Origin: Bacteroidales bacterium
GTDB lineage: Bacteria; Bacteroidota; Bacteroidia; Bacteroidales; UBA932
Direction of reading: 5' to 3'
DNA length: 64,000 nt
NCBI GenBank assembly: GCA_024401825.1
Contig: JAKSKF010000001.1
Span: 1-64,000 of the forward strand
A program made the translations under genes and the position numbers. Position 1 is the stretch's first letter. Every line of letters starts with the position of its first letter. This document shows, piece by piece, positions 40,790 through 50,584 of the stretch. The notes beneath the pieces were generated by a model, which worked only from the letters and a program-made list of their open reading frames with translations, was not told where the DNA came from and made no database searches.

Positions 40790-43700
40790 ATGCAAAGCAA
40801 AGGCTTTATTAGATTTTTCGCTATCGTGCTGGCTCTCGTCTGCATCTGGCAGCTGTCGTTCACCGTTGTGACCAGCATCCAGAACAAAAAGGCCGGGCAG
40901 TATGCCGAAGCTGCGGCCGCAGCTTTCCAGCAGTCTCCGGAATTCTCAAAAGTCAATCCGGAAGATTCGGCTTACATCCTTGATTCCATAAGGAAGGTGA
41001 AATCAAGATTCTACACAGACTCCATCGCTTCAGAGAAGGTGTTCTTCGGATACACTTTCAAGAGCGTCCAGAACAAGGAAATCAACCTCGGTCTTGACCT
41101 CAAGGGCGGTATGAACGTAATGCTTCAGGTCCAGCTGGAAGATATGGTCAAGGCTTTGGCGGACAACAACCAGTCCCCTGAGTTCCTGAAGGCCGTCGCC
41201 CTGGCAAAGGAGCGCAGCGTAAACTCTCAGAGTGACTTCATCACCCTGTTCGCCCAGGCCTGGAAGGAAGTGGCTCCCGGAAAGAGGCTCTCTTCCATCT
41301 TCGGTTCCTACGAGATGCACGACCGCATCAAACCCGAATCCACGGACGAAGAGGTCATCAAGGTCATCCAGGAGGAATCGGAGTCTGCCATCAGCAACTC
41401 TTTCAACGTCCTTCGCAACCGTATCGACCGTTTCGGCGTGACCCAGCCTTCAATCCAGAAGCTCGGCAACACCGGACGCATCCTTGTGGAACTCCCCGGT
41501 GTCAAGGAGCCCGAGCGCGTGCGCAAACTCCTCCAGGGAACCGCTTCACTGGAATTCTGGCCCACATATGACAATTCTGAAATAGAGCCTCTCCTGCGTC
41601 AGGCTGACCGTCTTCTGGCTGAAATCGCCAAGAGCAGTGAAGAGACCGTCGCAGAAAATGCGGAGGCAAGCGCAGAGGAAGAGGTCGTTGAAAAGGATGC
41701 CGTGACCAAGGAACTTGAGAAGATGGCCGCCGAAGAGGGTTCCGAGGAACTTTCCGAAGCTCAGAAACAGGCTCATCCCCTTCTCTCACGTCTCCAGCCT
41801 TCAGGCGCAAAGGGAACTGCCTGTGTAGGCTTTGTCGCCGCCGCGGACACCGCCGATGTCGGCAAACTCATCCGCGACCCCAGGCTTGCCGGAATCTTCC
41901 CTCCCGAACTCAGGCTTATGTGGTCTGTGAAGCCTGCGGAATATCTCCAGGTGGACAACTGGTTCGAACTCATCGCCATCAAGGCCGCAACCCGCAACGG
42001 TAAGGCAACCCTGGACGGAGGTTCCATCTCAGACGCTCACGTGTCCTATGACCAGCGCCGCGGAGGAGAACCTTCAGTTTCTATGACGATGAACGCAGAA
42101 GGCGCCAACATCTGGGCCCGTATGACCAAGGAGAGCATAGGCAAGCAGATTGCCATCGTTCTCGACGGCACAGTTTATTCATATCCCACCGTTCACGGTG
42201 AAATCACCGGAGGAAGCTCCGAAATCACCGGAAACTTCGACGTGGAGGAAGCGACGGACCTTGTGAACGTTCTCAAGTCAGGAAAACTTCCCGCTCCCGC
42301 CACCATCGTCCAGGAACAGGTTGTAGGCCCCTCTCTCGGTCAGGAATCCATCAATGCTGGTCTCCTGTCCTTCATCATCGCATTCTGCCTCGTACTCCTC
42401 TATATGCTCTTCTTCTATCAGGGAGCGGGCGTCGCGGCGGACATCGCCCTTCTTACCAACGTGCTCCTTCTCTTCGGCACCCTTGCCGCGTTCGGAGCAG
42501 TCCTCACCCTCCCCGGTATCGCCGGTCTGGTGCTGACTCTGGGTATGGCGGTTGACGCCAACGTAATCATCTACGAGCGAATCAAGGAGGAACTCAAGGC
42601 AGGAAAGGGTCTCGGAAAGGCCATCCACGACGGTTACAGCAACGCCTACTCCGCAATCATCGACGGTCAGGTGACAACCCTGCTCACCGGTATCGTTCTG
42701 TTCGTGTTCGGTTCAGGTCCCGTCAAAGGTTTCGCCACGACCCTCATCATAGGTATCATCACTTCTGTTCTCACTTCCATCTTCATCACAAGGCTCATCT
42801 TCGAGGCCCGCGTGTCAAGGAACAGGAACATCACCTTCGAGAACAAACTTACGAAGAACTTCCTCAAGAATACGCACGTTGACTTTGTCAAGGGACGCAG
42901 GTTCTCCTACATCTTCTCAGGAGCCCTCATTCTCATTGCCATCGCCTCCATCAGCATCAAGGGATTCACCTACGGTGTCGATTTCAAGGGCGGTCGTACC
43001 TATGTCGTACGCTTTGAGAAGGCTGTCTCCTCAGAGGCTGTCCGCAATGCGGTGAACGAGGTGTTCACTGCCAAGGCCAACGAGGACCCTTCAGTCAAGA
43101 ACTCCACCGTCGAGGTCAAGCAGTTCGGAGGAGATTCCCAGATGAAGATTACCACGGCCTACAAGGTCGAGGAGGAATCAAGCGAGGTGGATACCGAAAT
43201 AGAGGGACTGCTCTACGAGTCATTGAAGGGCTTCTACGGAGAAGGCTTCTCCCTTGAGGACTTCGTCTCCACACAGGACAACCCCAACGGTATCATATCT
43301 TCCGACAAGGTCGGCGCGACCATCGCGAACGACATAAAGAGGGGCGCCGTCATTTCAGTCATCCTCGCCCTGCTCATCATCTTCGCATACATCGCGTTCA
43401 GGTTCAAGGGATGGACCTGGGGTCTCGGCGGCGTAGTGTCTCTGGCGCATACCGCAATCATCGTCATAGGATTCTTCTCCCTGTTCAGCGGAATCCTTCC
43501 TTTCAACCTTGACGTTGACCAGACCTTCATTGCGGCCATCCTGACCATCATCGGTTACGCCATCAACGACAACGTGGTAATATTCGACCGTATCCGTGAG
43601 AACCTGCAGCTTCATCCCAACGATGACTTCAAGACTCAGGTCAACAAGTCCCTCAACCAGACGCTCACCCGTACGGTCAACACCTCCGTTTCAACCCTCC

Positions 43701-43858
43701 TTCCTATGGTGGCTATCGCCATCTGGGGCGGTGAGAGCATCAGAGGTCTTGCAGTCGCGTTGATTCTGGGTATCATCATTGGAACCTACGCTTCCATTAT
43801 GATTGGTACTCCCGTAATGTTCGACGCTACCGTAAGGAAGAAGAACGGAAAGAAATAA
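40790..43858 (+). CDS. secDF: Protein translocase SecDF, fused
   Basis: 1022 residues, SecD and SecF in one chain as usual in Bacteroidota. Proton-driven accessory of SecYEG that completes export. SecD half: first membrane helix near residues 8-30, NLGLDLKGGMNVMLQV, periplasmic P1 domain with an acidic low-complexity insert (about 285-320), LNVLKSGKLPAPATIVQE region and membrane helices with LTLGMAVDANVIIYERIKEE. SecF half: ISIKGFTYGVDFKGGRTYVV and AILTIIGYAINDNVVIFDRI. Strong terminator follows at 43878-43907. Confidence 0.98.
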   Translation: MQSKGFIRFFAIVLALVCIWQLSFTVVTSIQNKKAGQYAEAAAAAFQQSPEFSKVNPEDSAYILDSIRKVKSRFYTDSIASEKVFFGYTFKSVQNKEINLGLDLKGGMNVMLQVQLEDMVKALADNNQSPEFLKAVALAKERSVNSQSDFITLFAQAWKEVAPGKRLSSIFGSYEMHDRIKPESTDEEVIKVIQEESESAISNSFNVLRNRIDRFGVTQPSIQKLGNTGRILVELPGVKEPERVRKLLQGTASLEFWPTYDNSEIEPLLRQADRLLAEIAKSSEETVAENAEASAEEEVVEKDAVTKELEKMAAEEGSEELSEAQKQAHPLLSRLQPSGAKGTACVGFVAAADTADVGKLIRDPRLAGIFPPELRLMWSVKPAEYLQVDNWFELIAIKAATRNGKATLDGGSISDAHVSYDQRRGGEPSVSMTMNAEGANIWARMTKESIGKQIAIVLDGTVYSYPTVHGEITGGSSEITGNFDVEEATDLVNVLKSGKLPAPATIVQEQVVGPSLGQESINAGLLSFIIAFCLVLLYMLFFYQGAGVAADIALLTNVLLLFGTLAAFGAVLTLPGIAGLVLTLGMAVDANVIIYERIKEELKAGKGLGKAIHDGYSNAYSAIIDGQVTTLLTGIVLFVFGSGPVKGFATTLIIGIITSVLTSIFITRLIFEARVSRNRNITFENKLTKNFLKNTHVDFVKGRRFSYIFSGALILIAIASISIKGFTYGVDFKGGRTYVVRFEKAVSSEAVRNAVNEVFTAKANEDPSVKNSTVEVKQFGGDSQMKITTAYKVEEESSEVDTEIEGLLYESLKGFYGEGFSLEDFVSTQDNPNGIISSDKVGATIANDIKRGAVISVILALLIIFAYIAFRFKGWTWGLGGVVSLAHTAIIVIGFFSLFSGILPFNLDVDQTFIAAILTIIGYAINDNVVIFDRIRENLQLHPNDDFKTQVNKSLNQTLTRTVNTSVSTLLPMVAIAIWGGESIRGLAVALILGIIIGTYASIMIGTPVMFDATVRKKNGKK

Positions 43859-43877
43859 TCTTCCCGCCTATAAACAG

Positions 43878-43907
43878 AGCCGGCCAAAAAGCAAATTTTG
43901 GCCGGCT
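43878..43907 (+). terminator. Terminator of secDF
   Basis: Perfect 12 bp stem AGCCGGCCAAAA / TTTTGGCCGGCT with a 6 nt loop, then TTGTTTT. Also usable in the other direction for the convergent gene at 43943. Confidence 0.9.
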
Positions 43908-43942
43908 TTGTTTTATCATCCGGGCTGATGCCCCGAACCCCG

Positions 43943-44887
43943 CTATTCGTCTTCAGTGTTCCATCCCTGCGCGCTTACGGCAAGTTCCACTCCTTCCGGA
44001 GTCACCATACAGGCGCCCGCCTCGGGCAATGCCAGATGTCCTATTATATCATAAGTCGGGAATTCCTTGCGGAAAAGTTCCATCTGCAGAATGGGTACGG
44101 TGAACAGCAGACGGCAGTCGTCCCCTCCGTTCATCGCGGCGGATACCGGGTCTATGTCGAGTTCCCGGCCCAGGGCGAAACTGTTTCCCTCGAAGGGAAT
44201 CTTGTCTGCATATACCTTTGCGCCCAGGCCGGTGTCGGTCTTGAGCCTGAGAAGGGTGTCGGCAAGGCCCCGGGTCACAAAATATCCTGCAGTGGGTGTG
44301 ATTCCGGCCGCTGAAAGCGCGGAGGGAGTGTGTTCCCTCAGTTCCGGCTTGAGGTAGTCCGCCACCATCATCCTGTACTTTTCAAGTTCCCCGGCCTTGT
44401 TTTCAAGAACCTGCTGACCGAGAAAGGCAGACCCCAGGGCTCCGCTTACGCAGATGAGGTCCTTGCTGGCCGGAGAGGAAAAGCCGAAAGAGGGATTTTT
44501 CTCCCCCGTAGCGCACAGACTGACGGTCAGCCCGTTGATGGACGGCGCGAGGTCAAGGTCGAGGCTTTTGTAACCGAATTCCTCGGCGGCCACCCTGACA
44601 CCCGTCCACAGTTCCTCTATCTGGCCGTAGTCCAGTTTGGAGGACACCCCCAGAACCACGGACAGACCTGCGGCCTCGGCCAGGCGGGAGTATAGTTCTC
44701 CCGTTACCAGCACGACGGCCTTGTAGCCCAGGTGTTTCAGGGGAAAATAGGACAAATCGAAGTCCGGACCTTCCTGCAGAAGACGGTGGGCGACTGCCCC
44801 GGAACCGTTCCTCTTGTCTTCAATTCCCGCAAAGAGTTTGTCAATGGCCGCAATCCGGCCCATATCTGAAAATGATTCGTTTGACAT
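43943..44887 (-). CDS. ThiL-like (AIR synthase superfamily) protein lacking key motifs
   Basis: 314 residues from ATG 44887 (a TTG 9 nt upstream is ignored). Overall similar to thiamine-monophosphate kinase: GRIAAIDKLFAGI, DFDLSYFPLKHLGYKAVVLV, DLICVSGALGSAFLGQQVLE and NGGDDCRLLFTVP. But the N-terminal glycine-rich GVGDDAAV segment is missing (GIEDKRNGSGAVAHRLL stands there) and the central GGDTTSS motif is replaced by DLDLAPS. Both normally bind Mg-ATP and substrate. It may be a non-catalytic paralogue or a changed enzyme. The -7 box TAACTTTG (44901-44894) ends 6 nt before the ATG, implying a leaderless mRNA. Confidence 0.75.
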   Translation of the reverse strand: MSNESFSDMGRIAAIDKLFAGIEDKRNGSGAVAHRLLQEGPDFDLSYFPLKHLGYKAVVLVTGELYSRLAEAAGLSVVLGVSSKLDYGQIEELWTGVRVAAEEFGYKSLDLDLAPSINGLTVSLCATGEKNPSFGFSSPASKDLICVSGALGSAFLGQQVLENKAGELEKYRMMVADYLKPELREHTPSALSAAGITPTAGYFVTRGLADTLLRLKTDTGLGAKVYADKIPFEGNSFALGRELDIDPVSAAMNGGDDCRLLFTVPILQMELFRKEFPTYDIIGHLALPEAGACMVTPEGVELAVSAQGWNTEDE

Positions 44888-44893
44888 AGCGGA

Positions 44894-44919
44894 CAAAGTT
44901 AATAAATTCTCTATATTTG
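44894..44919. promoter_or_regulatory. Divergent promoters of the ThiL-like gene and dnaE
   Basis: Minus strand TAACTTTG (44901-44894) and plus strand TATATTTG (44912-44919). Boxes are 10 bp apart. The dnaE ATG is 24 nt past its box. Confidence 0.65.
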
Positions 44920-44943
44920 TACAGGAGAAGTTTGGGGGAGACT

Positions 44944-47900
44944 ATGGCTTTCGTTCATCTTCACGTTCATACGCAGTATTCCATACTTGACGGTCTGTCC
45001 GGCATCCCCGCCCTCTTTGAGAAGGCGGAACAGCTGGGTATGCCCGGCATTGCCATCACAGACCACGGCAATATGTACGGCGTCAAGGAATTCTGCAACG
45101 TGGCAAAGGCTCATCCCAACGTAAAGCCCGTCATAGGCTGTGAAGTTTACGTCACCCGCCATTATGACCACAGGCTGAAGGACAATGACCACAAGAAATA
45201 CTATCACCTGATTCTTCTGGCCAAGAATTATGAGGGCTACAGGAACCTTATGAAGATAGTCTCCATAGGTCACATAGAGGGAAAGTACCACAGGCCCCGC
45301 ATTTCCCACGAAGTCCTGGAAAAATATCACGACAACCTCATCTGCAGTTCCGCCTGCATTGCCGGAGAAATTCCCCAGAGGATTCTGGCGGGCGACAGCA
45401 ACGGGGTGGACCAGAGCATCGAATGGTTCAAGAAAGTCTTCGGAGAGGACTTCTATCTGGAGGTTATGCTGCACAAGACGGAGATTCCCGGAATGAGCCT
45501 GGACCTCTACGAAAACCAGAAGGCCTGCTGCGACGAGATTTTCCGCCTTGCGGACAGGCACAATGTCAAGGTCATCGCCACAAATGACGTGCACTTCGTG
45601 GAAAAGGGCGAAGGACCCGCCCACGACCTGCTCATCTGTCTCAACACGGGGAAGGACGTGGATGACACCAACCGTCTCAGATACACCCAGCAGGAATACC
45701 TGAAAAGCGAGGAGGAAATGCTCGCCCTCTTCCCCGGGCACCCCGAAGCCATCTCCAACACCCTGGAAGTCCTCGACAAGGTTGAAAGTTATCAGATAGA
45801 CAGGGGCCACGTGCTTCCCAAGTTCGACATCGAACCGGGATTCCTCAAGGACATAGACAGGTACCTCCGGGATTTCAAGGAGGAAATCGACGCCGGCCGC
45901 AATGACGAGAAGGGCAACTTCCGCGGAGAAGAATTCTGCCATTCCGTGGCCTACCTCTGCCATCTGGCATACAATGGTGCCCGGGACAGATACGGAGAGT
46001 TGACCCAGGAAATAAAGGACAAGGTGCAGTTCGAGTTGAAAACCATCTCGAGAATGGGCTTCCCGGACTATTTCCTGATAGTCCAGGACTTCATCAACTG
46101 GGCTAGGCGCAACGGAATTTCAGTGGGCCCCGGAAGAGGTTCGGCCGCAGGCAGCGTGGTTTCCTACTGCCTGGGAATCACCAACCTCGACCCTATAAAG
46201 TACAATCTGCTGTTCGAGCGTTTCCTCAATCCGGAGCGTATCAGTATGCCCGATATCGACGTCGATTTCGACGATGAGGGCAGATACCGGGTCATCCAGT
46301 ATGTCCAGGAGCGCTACGGCGAGGACCACATCTCCCACGTCATCACCTTCGGGACAATGGCCGCCAAACTGGCCATAAAGGATGTCGCCAGGGTTTGCAA
46401 GCTTCCCCTGTCGGAGTCCAACAGGCTTGCCAAGCTCATTCCGGACCGGCCCTTCGAAATCAAGGAGAACGGCAGCGTCAAGACCGTGAAGCCCAGCCTG
46501 AAGAACTGCGTCAGGTACACCCCGGAGATGAAGGAGGAATACGAGCACGGCGACGAACTCGTCAAGAAGGTGCTCAGGTTCGCCCTCCAGCTTGAGGGTT
46601 GCATAAGACAGGTAGGAATCCACGCGTGCGCGATGATAATAGGAAGGGGAAACCTCACCGACTACATCCCTGTCTCCACGGGAATAGACTCCGCCACCAA
46701 CCAGGAAGTGTGGGTCTCCCAGTACGAGGGTACTATGATTGAGGACGTGGGTATGCTCAAGATGGACTTCCTGGGGCTCAAGACCCTTTCCATCATCAAG
46801 CGCTGCCTGGAACTCGTGAAGAAGAACCACGGAAAGGACATCGACATAGAAAAGATTCCCATAGACGACCCCAAGGTTTATGAACTGTACGGCCGCGGAG
46901 ACACCAAGAGCATATTCCAGTTCGAATCCAACGGAATGAAGGAGTACCTTATGAAACTTCGTCCGCAGAGGTTCGAGGACCTCATAGCGATGAACGCCCT
47001 CTACCGTCCGGGGCCTATGGAATACATCCCCCAGTTCATAGCCCGCAAGAGAGGGGAGGAACAGATAGCCTTCGACCTTCCTGAAATGGAGGAATACCTT
47101 CAGGAAACCTACGGAGTGACGGTTTATCAGGAGCAGGTGATGCTTCTGTCCCAGAAAATCTCCAACTTCTCCAAGGGAAAGGCGGACAAACTCCGCAAGG
47201 CTATGGGAAAGAAGAAGATAGCCGAACTGGAAAGCCTGTACACAAACTTCATAGAAGGAGGGCTGGAAAACGGGCATCCCCGCGAAAAACTGGACAAAAT
47301 CTGGCAGGACTGGAGGGCATTCGCAGAGTATGCCTTCAACAAGTCCCACGCCACCTGCTATGCCTGGGTAAGTTACCAGACCGCTTGGCTCAAGGCCTAC
47401 TACCCTTCTGAATTCCAGGCTTCCAATCTCACCCAGAATCTCAGCAATATGGAAGAGATGAAGGAGATTATGGACGACTGCAAACGCAACAGAATCAATG
47501 TCCTGAGCCCCGATATCAACGAATCCATAGCCCAGTTCGGCGTAAACAGGAAAGGTGACATCAGGTTCGGCCTGGCCGGAATCAAGGGCTTCGGCAACAA
47601 CGTGGTGGACGCCATCATAGCGGAGAGAGAGTCCGGAGGCCCTTTCGCCGACGTCTTCGACTTTATGGAAAGGATGAACGGAGGCATCAACCGCCGCTCC
47701 CTGGAATCTCTGGTCTATGCCGGCGCGCTGGACTCCTTCGGATACAAGAGAACCCAGTTCTTCCTCCCCTGCGCCAACGGTGAACTCTTCATAGACGAGC
47801 TTGTGAAGTATTCGGACCTTTTCCACAGGGACGAGCTGGACAGCAGTTCCTCCCTGTTCGGAGAAGTCGAGGAACTGAAACCCGTACGCCCCGTGATGCC

Positions 47901-48615
47901 GTCCGCCCCCGCCGAGGAAAACGACCTGGAACTGCTCAAGCAGGAGAAGGAAATCGTGGGAATGTACCTGTCTTCACATCCCCTTGAGAAGTACCGCTTC
48001 GAAATGGAGAACTTTACGTCCTGCACTATGATGGAAATCCCTTCCGTCATAGAGAATTGCTCCCGGAGCGGGAAGCCTGCCAGGATAGCCGTCGCGGGAA
48101 TAGTCACCGACGTGACCAAGCTCGTCACCAGAAAAGGCACTCCGGGAAGCAGGGTAAAGGTGGAAGACTTCTCCGGCAACTACGAGTTCGCCTTCTTCGG
48201 AAAGAACTACGAAAATCTCATGCCCTATTTCAACCTGCACGACTGCATATACATAGAATGTGAAATTTCTGCAAGGTATCTGGGCAAGAACGAGGACGGA
48301 AGCGCAAAGACCGGTAGTTTCGAACTGAGCGTCAGGAGAATCACCCTGCTGGGGAACGTCGCGGCGGAGAAGATGCTCGGGATAACCCTCCAGGTTTCGA
48401 CGGAGCAGATAACCCCGGCCTGGCGCAAGGCCCTGGCCAGACTTTTCAGGGAAAACAAGGGAAAATGCCCCGTGAACGTCTGTCTGTCCGACCCCGCCAC
48501 CGGATACAGGATTGATTTTCATTCCAAGAAATACAGCGTTTCCCTCAGTTCGGAATTCCTGGGCAGTCTCGACAAGATGGGAATTTCCTGCATCCTTCAC
48601 AAAGAAAAATTCTGA
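44944..48615 (+). CDS. dnaE: DNA polymerase III alpha subunit
   Basis: 1223 residues. Main replicative polymerase. The start at ATG 44944 gives MAFVHLHVHTQYSILDGLSG, the PHP-domain beginning; a TTG 27 nt upstream is rejected. PHP domain 1 to about 280; polymerase core with GPGRGSAAGSVVSYCLGITN and the catalytic acidic pair in MPDIDVDFDDEGR; ATMAAKLAIKDVAR; FNKSHATCYAWVSYQTAWLK; helix-hairpin-helix region about 830-900; OB-fold at about 1000-1110 (RIAVAGIVTDVTKLVTRKGT). Lacks a 3'-5' exonuclease domain, as usual for DnaE. Confidence 0.98.
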   Translation: MAFVHLHVHTQYSILDGLSGIPALFEKAEQLGMPGIAITDHGNMYGVKEFCNVAKAHPNVKPVIGCEVYVTRHYDHRLKDNDHKKYYHLILLAKNYEGYRNLMKIVSIGHIEGKYHRPRISHEVLEKYHDNLICSSACIAGEIPQRILAGDSNGVDQSIEWFKKVFGEDFYLEVMLHKTEIPGMSLDLYENQKACCDEIFRLADRHNVKVIATNDVHFVEKGEGPAHDLLICLNTGKDVDDTNRLRYTQQEYLKSEEEMLALFPGHPEAISNTLEVLDKVESYQIDRGHVLPKFDIEPGFLKDIDRYLRDFKEEIDAGRNDEKGNFRGEEFCHSVAYLCHLAYNGARDRYGELTQEIKDKVQFELKTISRMGFPDYFLIVQDFINWARRNGISVGPGRGSAAGSVVSYCLGITNLDPIKYNLLFERFLNPERISMPDIDVDFDDEGRYRVIQYVQERYGEDHISHVITFGTMAAKLAIKDVARVCKLPLSESNRLAKLIPDRPFEIKENGSVKTVKPSLKNCVRYTPEMKEEYEHGDELVKKVLRFALQLEGCIRQVGIHACAMIIGRGNLTDYIPVSTGIDSATNQEVWVSQYEGTMIEDVGMLKMDFLGLKTLSIIKRCLELVKKNHGKDIDIEKIPIDDPKVYELYGRGDTKSIFQFESNGMKEYLMKLRPQRFEDLIAMNALYRPGPMEYIPQFIARKRGEEQIAFDLPEMEEYLQETYGVTVYQEQVMLLSQKISNFSKGKADKLRKAMGKKKIAELESLYTNFIEGGLENGHPREKLDKIWQDWRAFAEYAFNKSHATCYAWVSYQTAWLKAYYPSEFQASNLTQNLSNMEEMKEIMDDCKRNRINVLSPDINESIAQFGVNRKGDIRFGLAGIKGFGNNVVDAIIAERESGGPFADVFDFMERMNGGINRRSLESLVYAGALDSFGYKRTQFFLPCANGELFIDELVKYSDLFHRDELDSSSSLFGEVEELKPVRPVMPSAPAEENDLELLKQEKEIVGMYLSSHPLEKYRFEMENFTSCTMMEIPSVIENCSRSGKPARIAVAGIVTDVTKLVTRKGTPGSRVKVEDFSGNYEFAFFGKNYENLMPYFNLHDCIYIECEISARYLGKNEDGSAKTGSFELSVRRITLLGNVAAEKMLGITLQVSTEQITPAWRKALARLFRENKGKCPVNVCLSDPATGYRIDFHSKKYSVSLSSEFLGSLDKMGISCILHKEKF

Positions 48616-48722
48616 TTGGGTTGTTGATTTGAACCGATATAGACTTGTTTTTTATAAAACAATTATCTAACATTGTGACTTATATATAACATCGTGTTTT
48701 ATATCTGTCAAATAACAACCTT

Positions 48723-50518
48723 ATGAAAAAATTTCTCATTCTGCTTTCCACAACAGTGGTTTCGCTTGGACTTATGTCTTCCTGTGGAAAGCGCTCTCCA
48801 GGGAAGACCTGACCTTCTTCTGGACATCCGTTGCCATTCCCGACACGAAATCCGTCACAGGCAACACCTTCACCGCCAAGGCCGTCAGCATCATTGATTC
48901 GGCCGAGGGTATCATAAGCGTTACCATTGACGGAGAAGACCTCACGGAAATTGAAGAGGCCTATGGCTTCCCCTTCGGAAAACATCCAGCCAAGGCTGAA
49001 AACGCCCTTATCTCCGTAAGCCTTCACATCCACACAGCCCTTGAAAACCTGAGTTCCGCCTTTGCGGACCTCTATCCCAGTGTTTTCGTTCCTGTCAAGG
49101 AAGTCCGTTTCTCTCCCGAGACACCCGGCACGATTGCAATCAGAGAGGTATCCAACCTTACCGACTATCTTGCATTCACCCCTGACAACGCTTCCGACAC
49201 AAGGGTTGAATGGAGCAGCAGCAATCCCGAAATCGCCGCAGTGTCAAAGACCACCGGAAACATAACTCCTTTCAAGACAGGAAAGACGACTATCACCGCC
49301 ACATCTCTCGACAATCCCGAGGCAAAGGCTAAGTTCGAGGTAGAGGTAATCATCCCCGTCAGCAGCGTATCGCTCGGAATAGACTCTCGGAAGTCCTTGG
49401 AAATTCTGATACCCTTAGGACAAAGCGCCGACATCACCCGCCAGTTCTCTGTCACGGTTCTTCCTGAAAACGCCACTGACAAGACCGTCATCTGGTCCTG
49501 CACTGACAACGAGGGACATAAAGTCCAAATCGACAAGGACGGACTGCTGACTGTTGACAAGACAGCCAAGACTCAGGAAGTTACCGTAACCGTAAGTTCA
49601 AAGGACGGAAAGAAGTCCGACCAGTGCACCGTTTCCATTGTCAAGGAAACGGCTGTCACAGCAATCAACTTCCCTCCCGCCACTCCCAATACCGTGGAAA
49701 TGGGACAGACCCTCAACCTCAACTCCTACGCTGAAGTCAAGCCCGACGACGCCACCAACAAGACTCTGACTTGGTCTATCAACAAGACCGGACTCGCGAC
49801 CATCGATGCGACTACCGGAGTCGTCACTCCCGTGGCTCTCAGCCCTGCAGGCGCTGAAGGAGACATCACCGTCACCGCTACGGCCACTGACGGTTCAGGC
49901 GTTTCCAAAGATTTCAAAATCAGGGTTGTCGCCCCTACGGTTCACGTAACATCCATTTCACTTGGAAGTGACTCGGGAAAGACGATGAGCGGCTACATAG
50001 CGGAAGGTGCCGGCAATGATACTTTCACCTATACCCTCAACGCCACAATCGTTCCCGACAATGCTGACAACAAGGGCATTGACTGGTCCATCGAACCCGT
50101 CAACGTAAACCCCGGACCGGATTATTCGGTCACAAACGGGGCCGTCTCCATCAAGACCGCCGGTCTTTTCAAGGTCGTCGCCACGAGCAAGGACGGTGCG
50201 CTCAAGGATTCCTGCTACTTCAACATCACCAAATATTCGCTTGCATTTGCCGGTGACACTCAGAAAGCGTTCGGGCCCGGCGCCACCTATGACTTCAGCG
50301 CCAAACTTACCGTAACGCCCTCAAGTTTGAAGAGCAGCGTCACCTGGGAACTTGAAGAAGCACTTAAGGCCGTTGCGAGCATTTCCAGCACAGGATACCT
50401 GACCGTCAACCCGACTGTCGGTTCAAAAGTTAACAATAAAGCTTTGACGGTAAAACTGAAAGTGTCGGAGAGTCTGACCATCAAAACGTCCATTAATATC
50501 ACTGTCAACAAGAACTAG
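48723..50518 (+). pseudogene. Bacterial Ig-like (BIG2) lipoprotein with a frameshift after the signal peptide
   Basis: ATG 48723 opens a lipoprotein signal peptide MKKFLILLSTTVVSLGLMSS then Cys21-GK, but this frame ends at TGA 48810-48812. From about 48790 another frame is open without stops to 50518 and encodes the mature protein (ALSREDLTFFWTSVAIPDTK...), about 575 residues with at least three BIG2-type domains (VEWSSSNPEIAAVSKTTGNI; KTLTWSINKTGLATIDATTG; VTWELEEALKAVASISSTGY). One extra A in the GAAAG near 48789 would join both into one 598-residue lipoprotein. So it is either a real phase change/pseudogene or a sequencing/assembly error. Confidence 0.8.
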
Positions 50519-50532
50519 GACTTTCCGGACAG

Positions 50533-50571
50533 CAAAAAAACTCCACCCTTTCCCAAGGACGGAGTTTTTTA
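50533..50571. terminator. Bidirectional terminator between the BIG2 gene and glyS
   Basis: AAAAAACTCC / GGAGTTTTTT (50535-50544, 50561-50570) with a 16 nt loop; A/T runs on both sides suit both converging transcripts. Confidence 0.85.
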
Positions 50572-50584
50572 TTGCATCGATTCG

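Noticed and set aside
46120..47826. 568-codon frame antisense to dnaE
   Set aside because: Shadow of dnaE caused by codon bias; dnaE motifs are complete on the plus strand.
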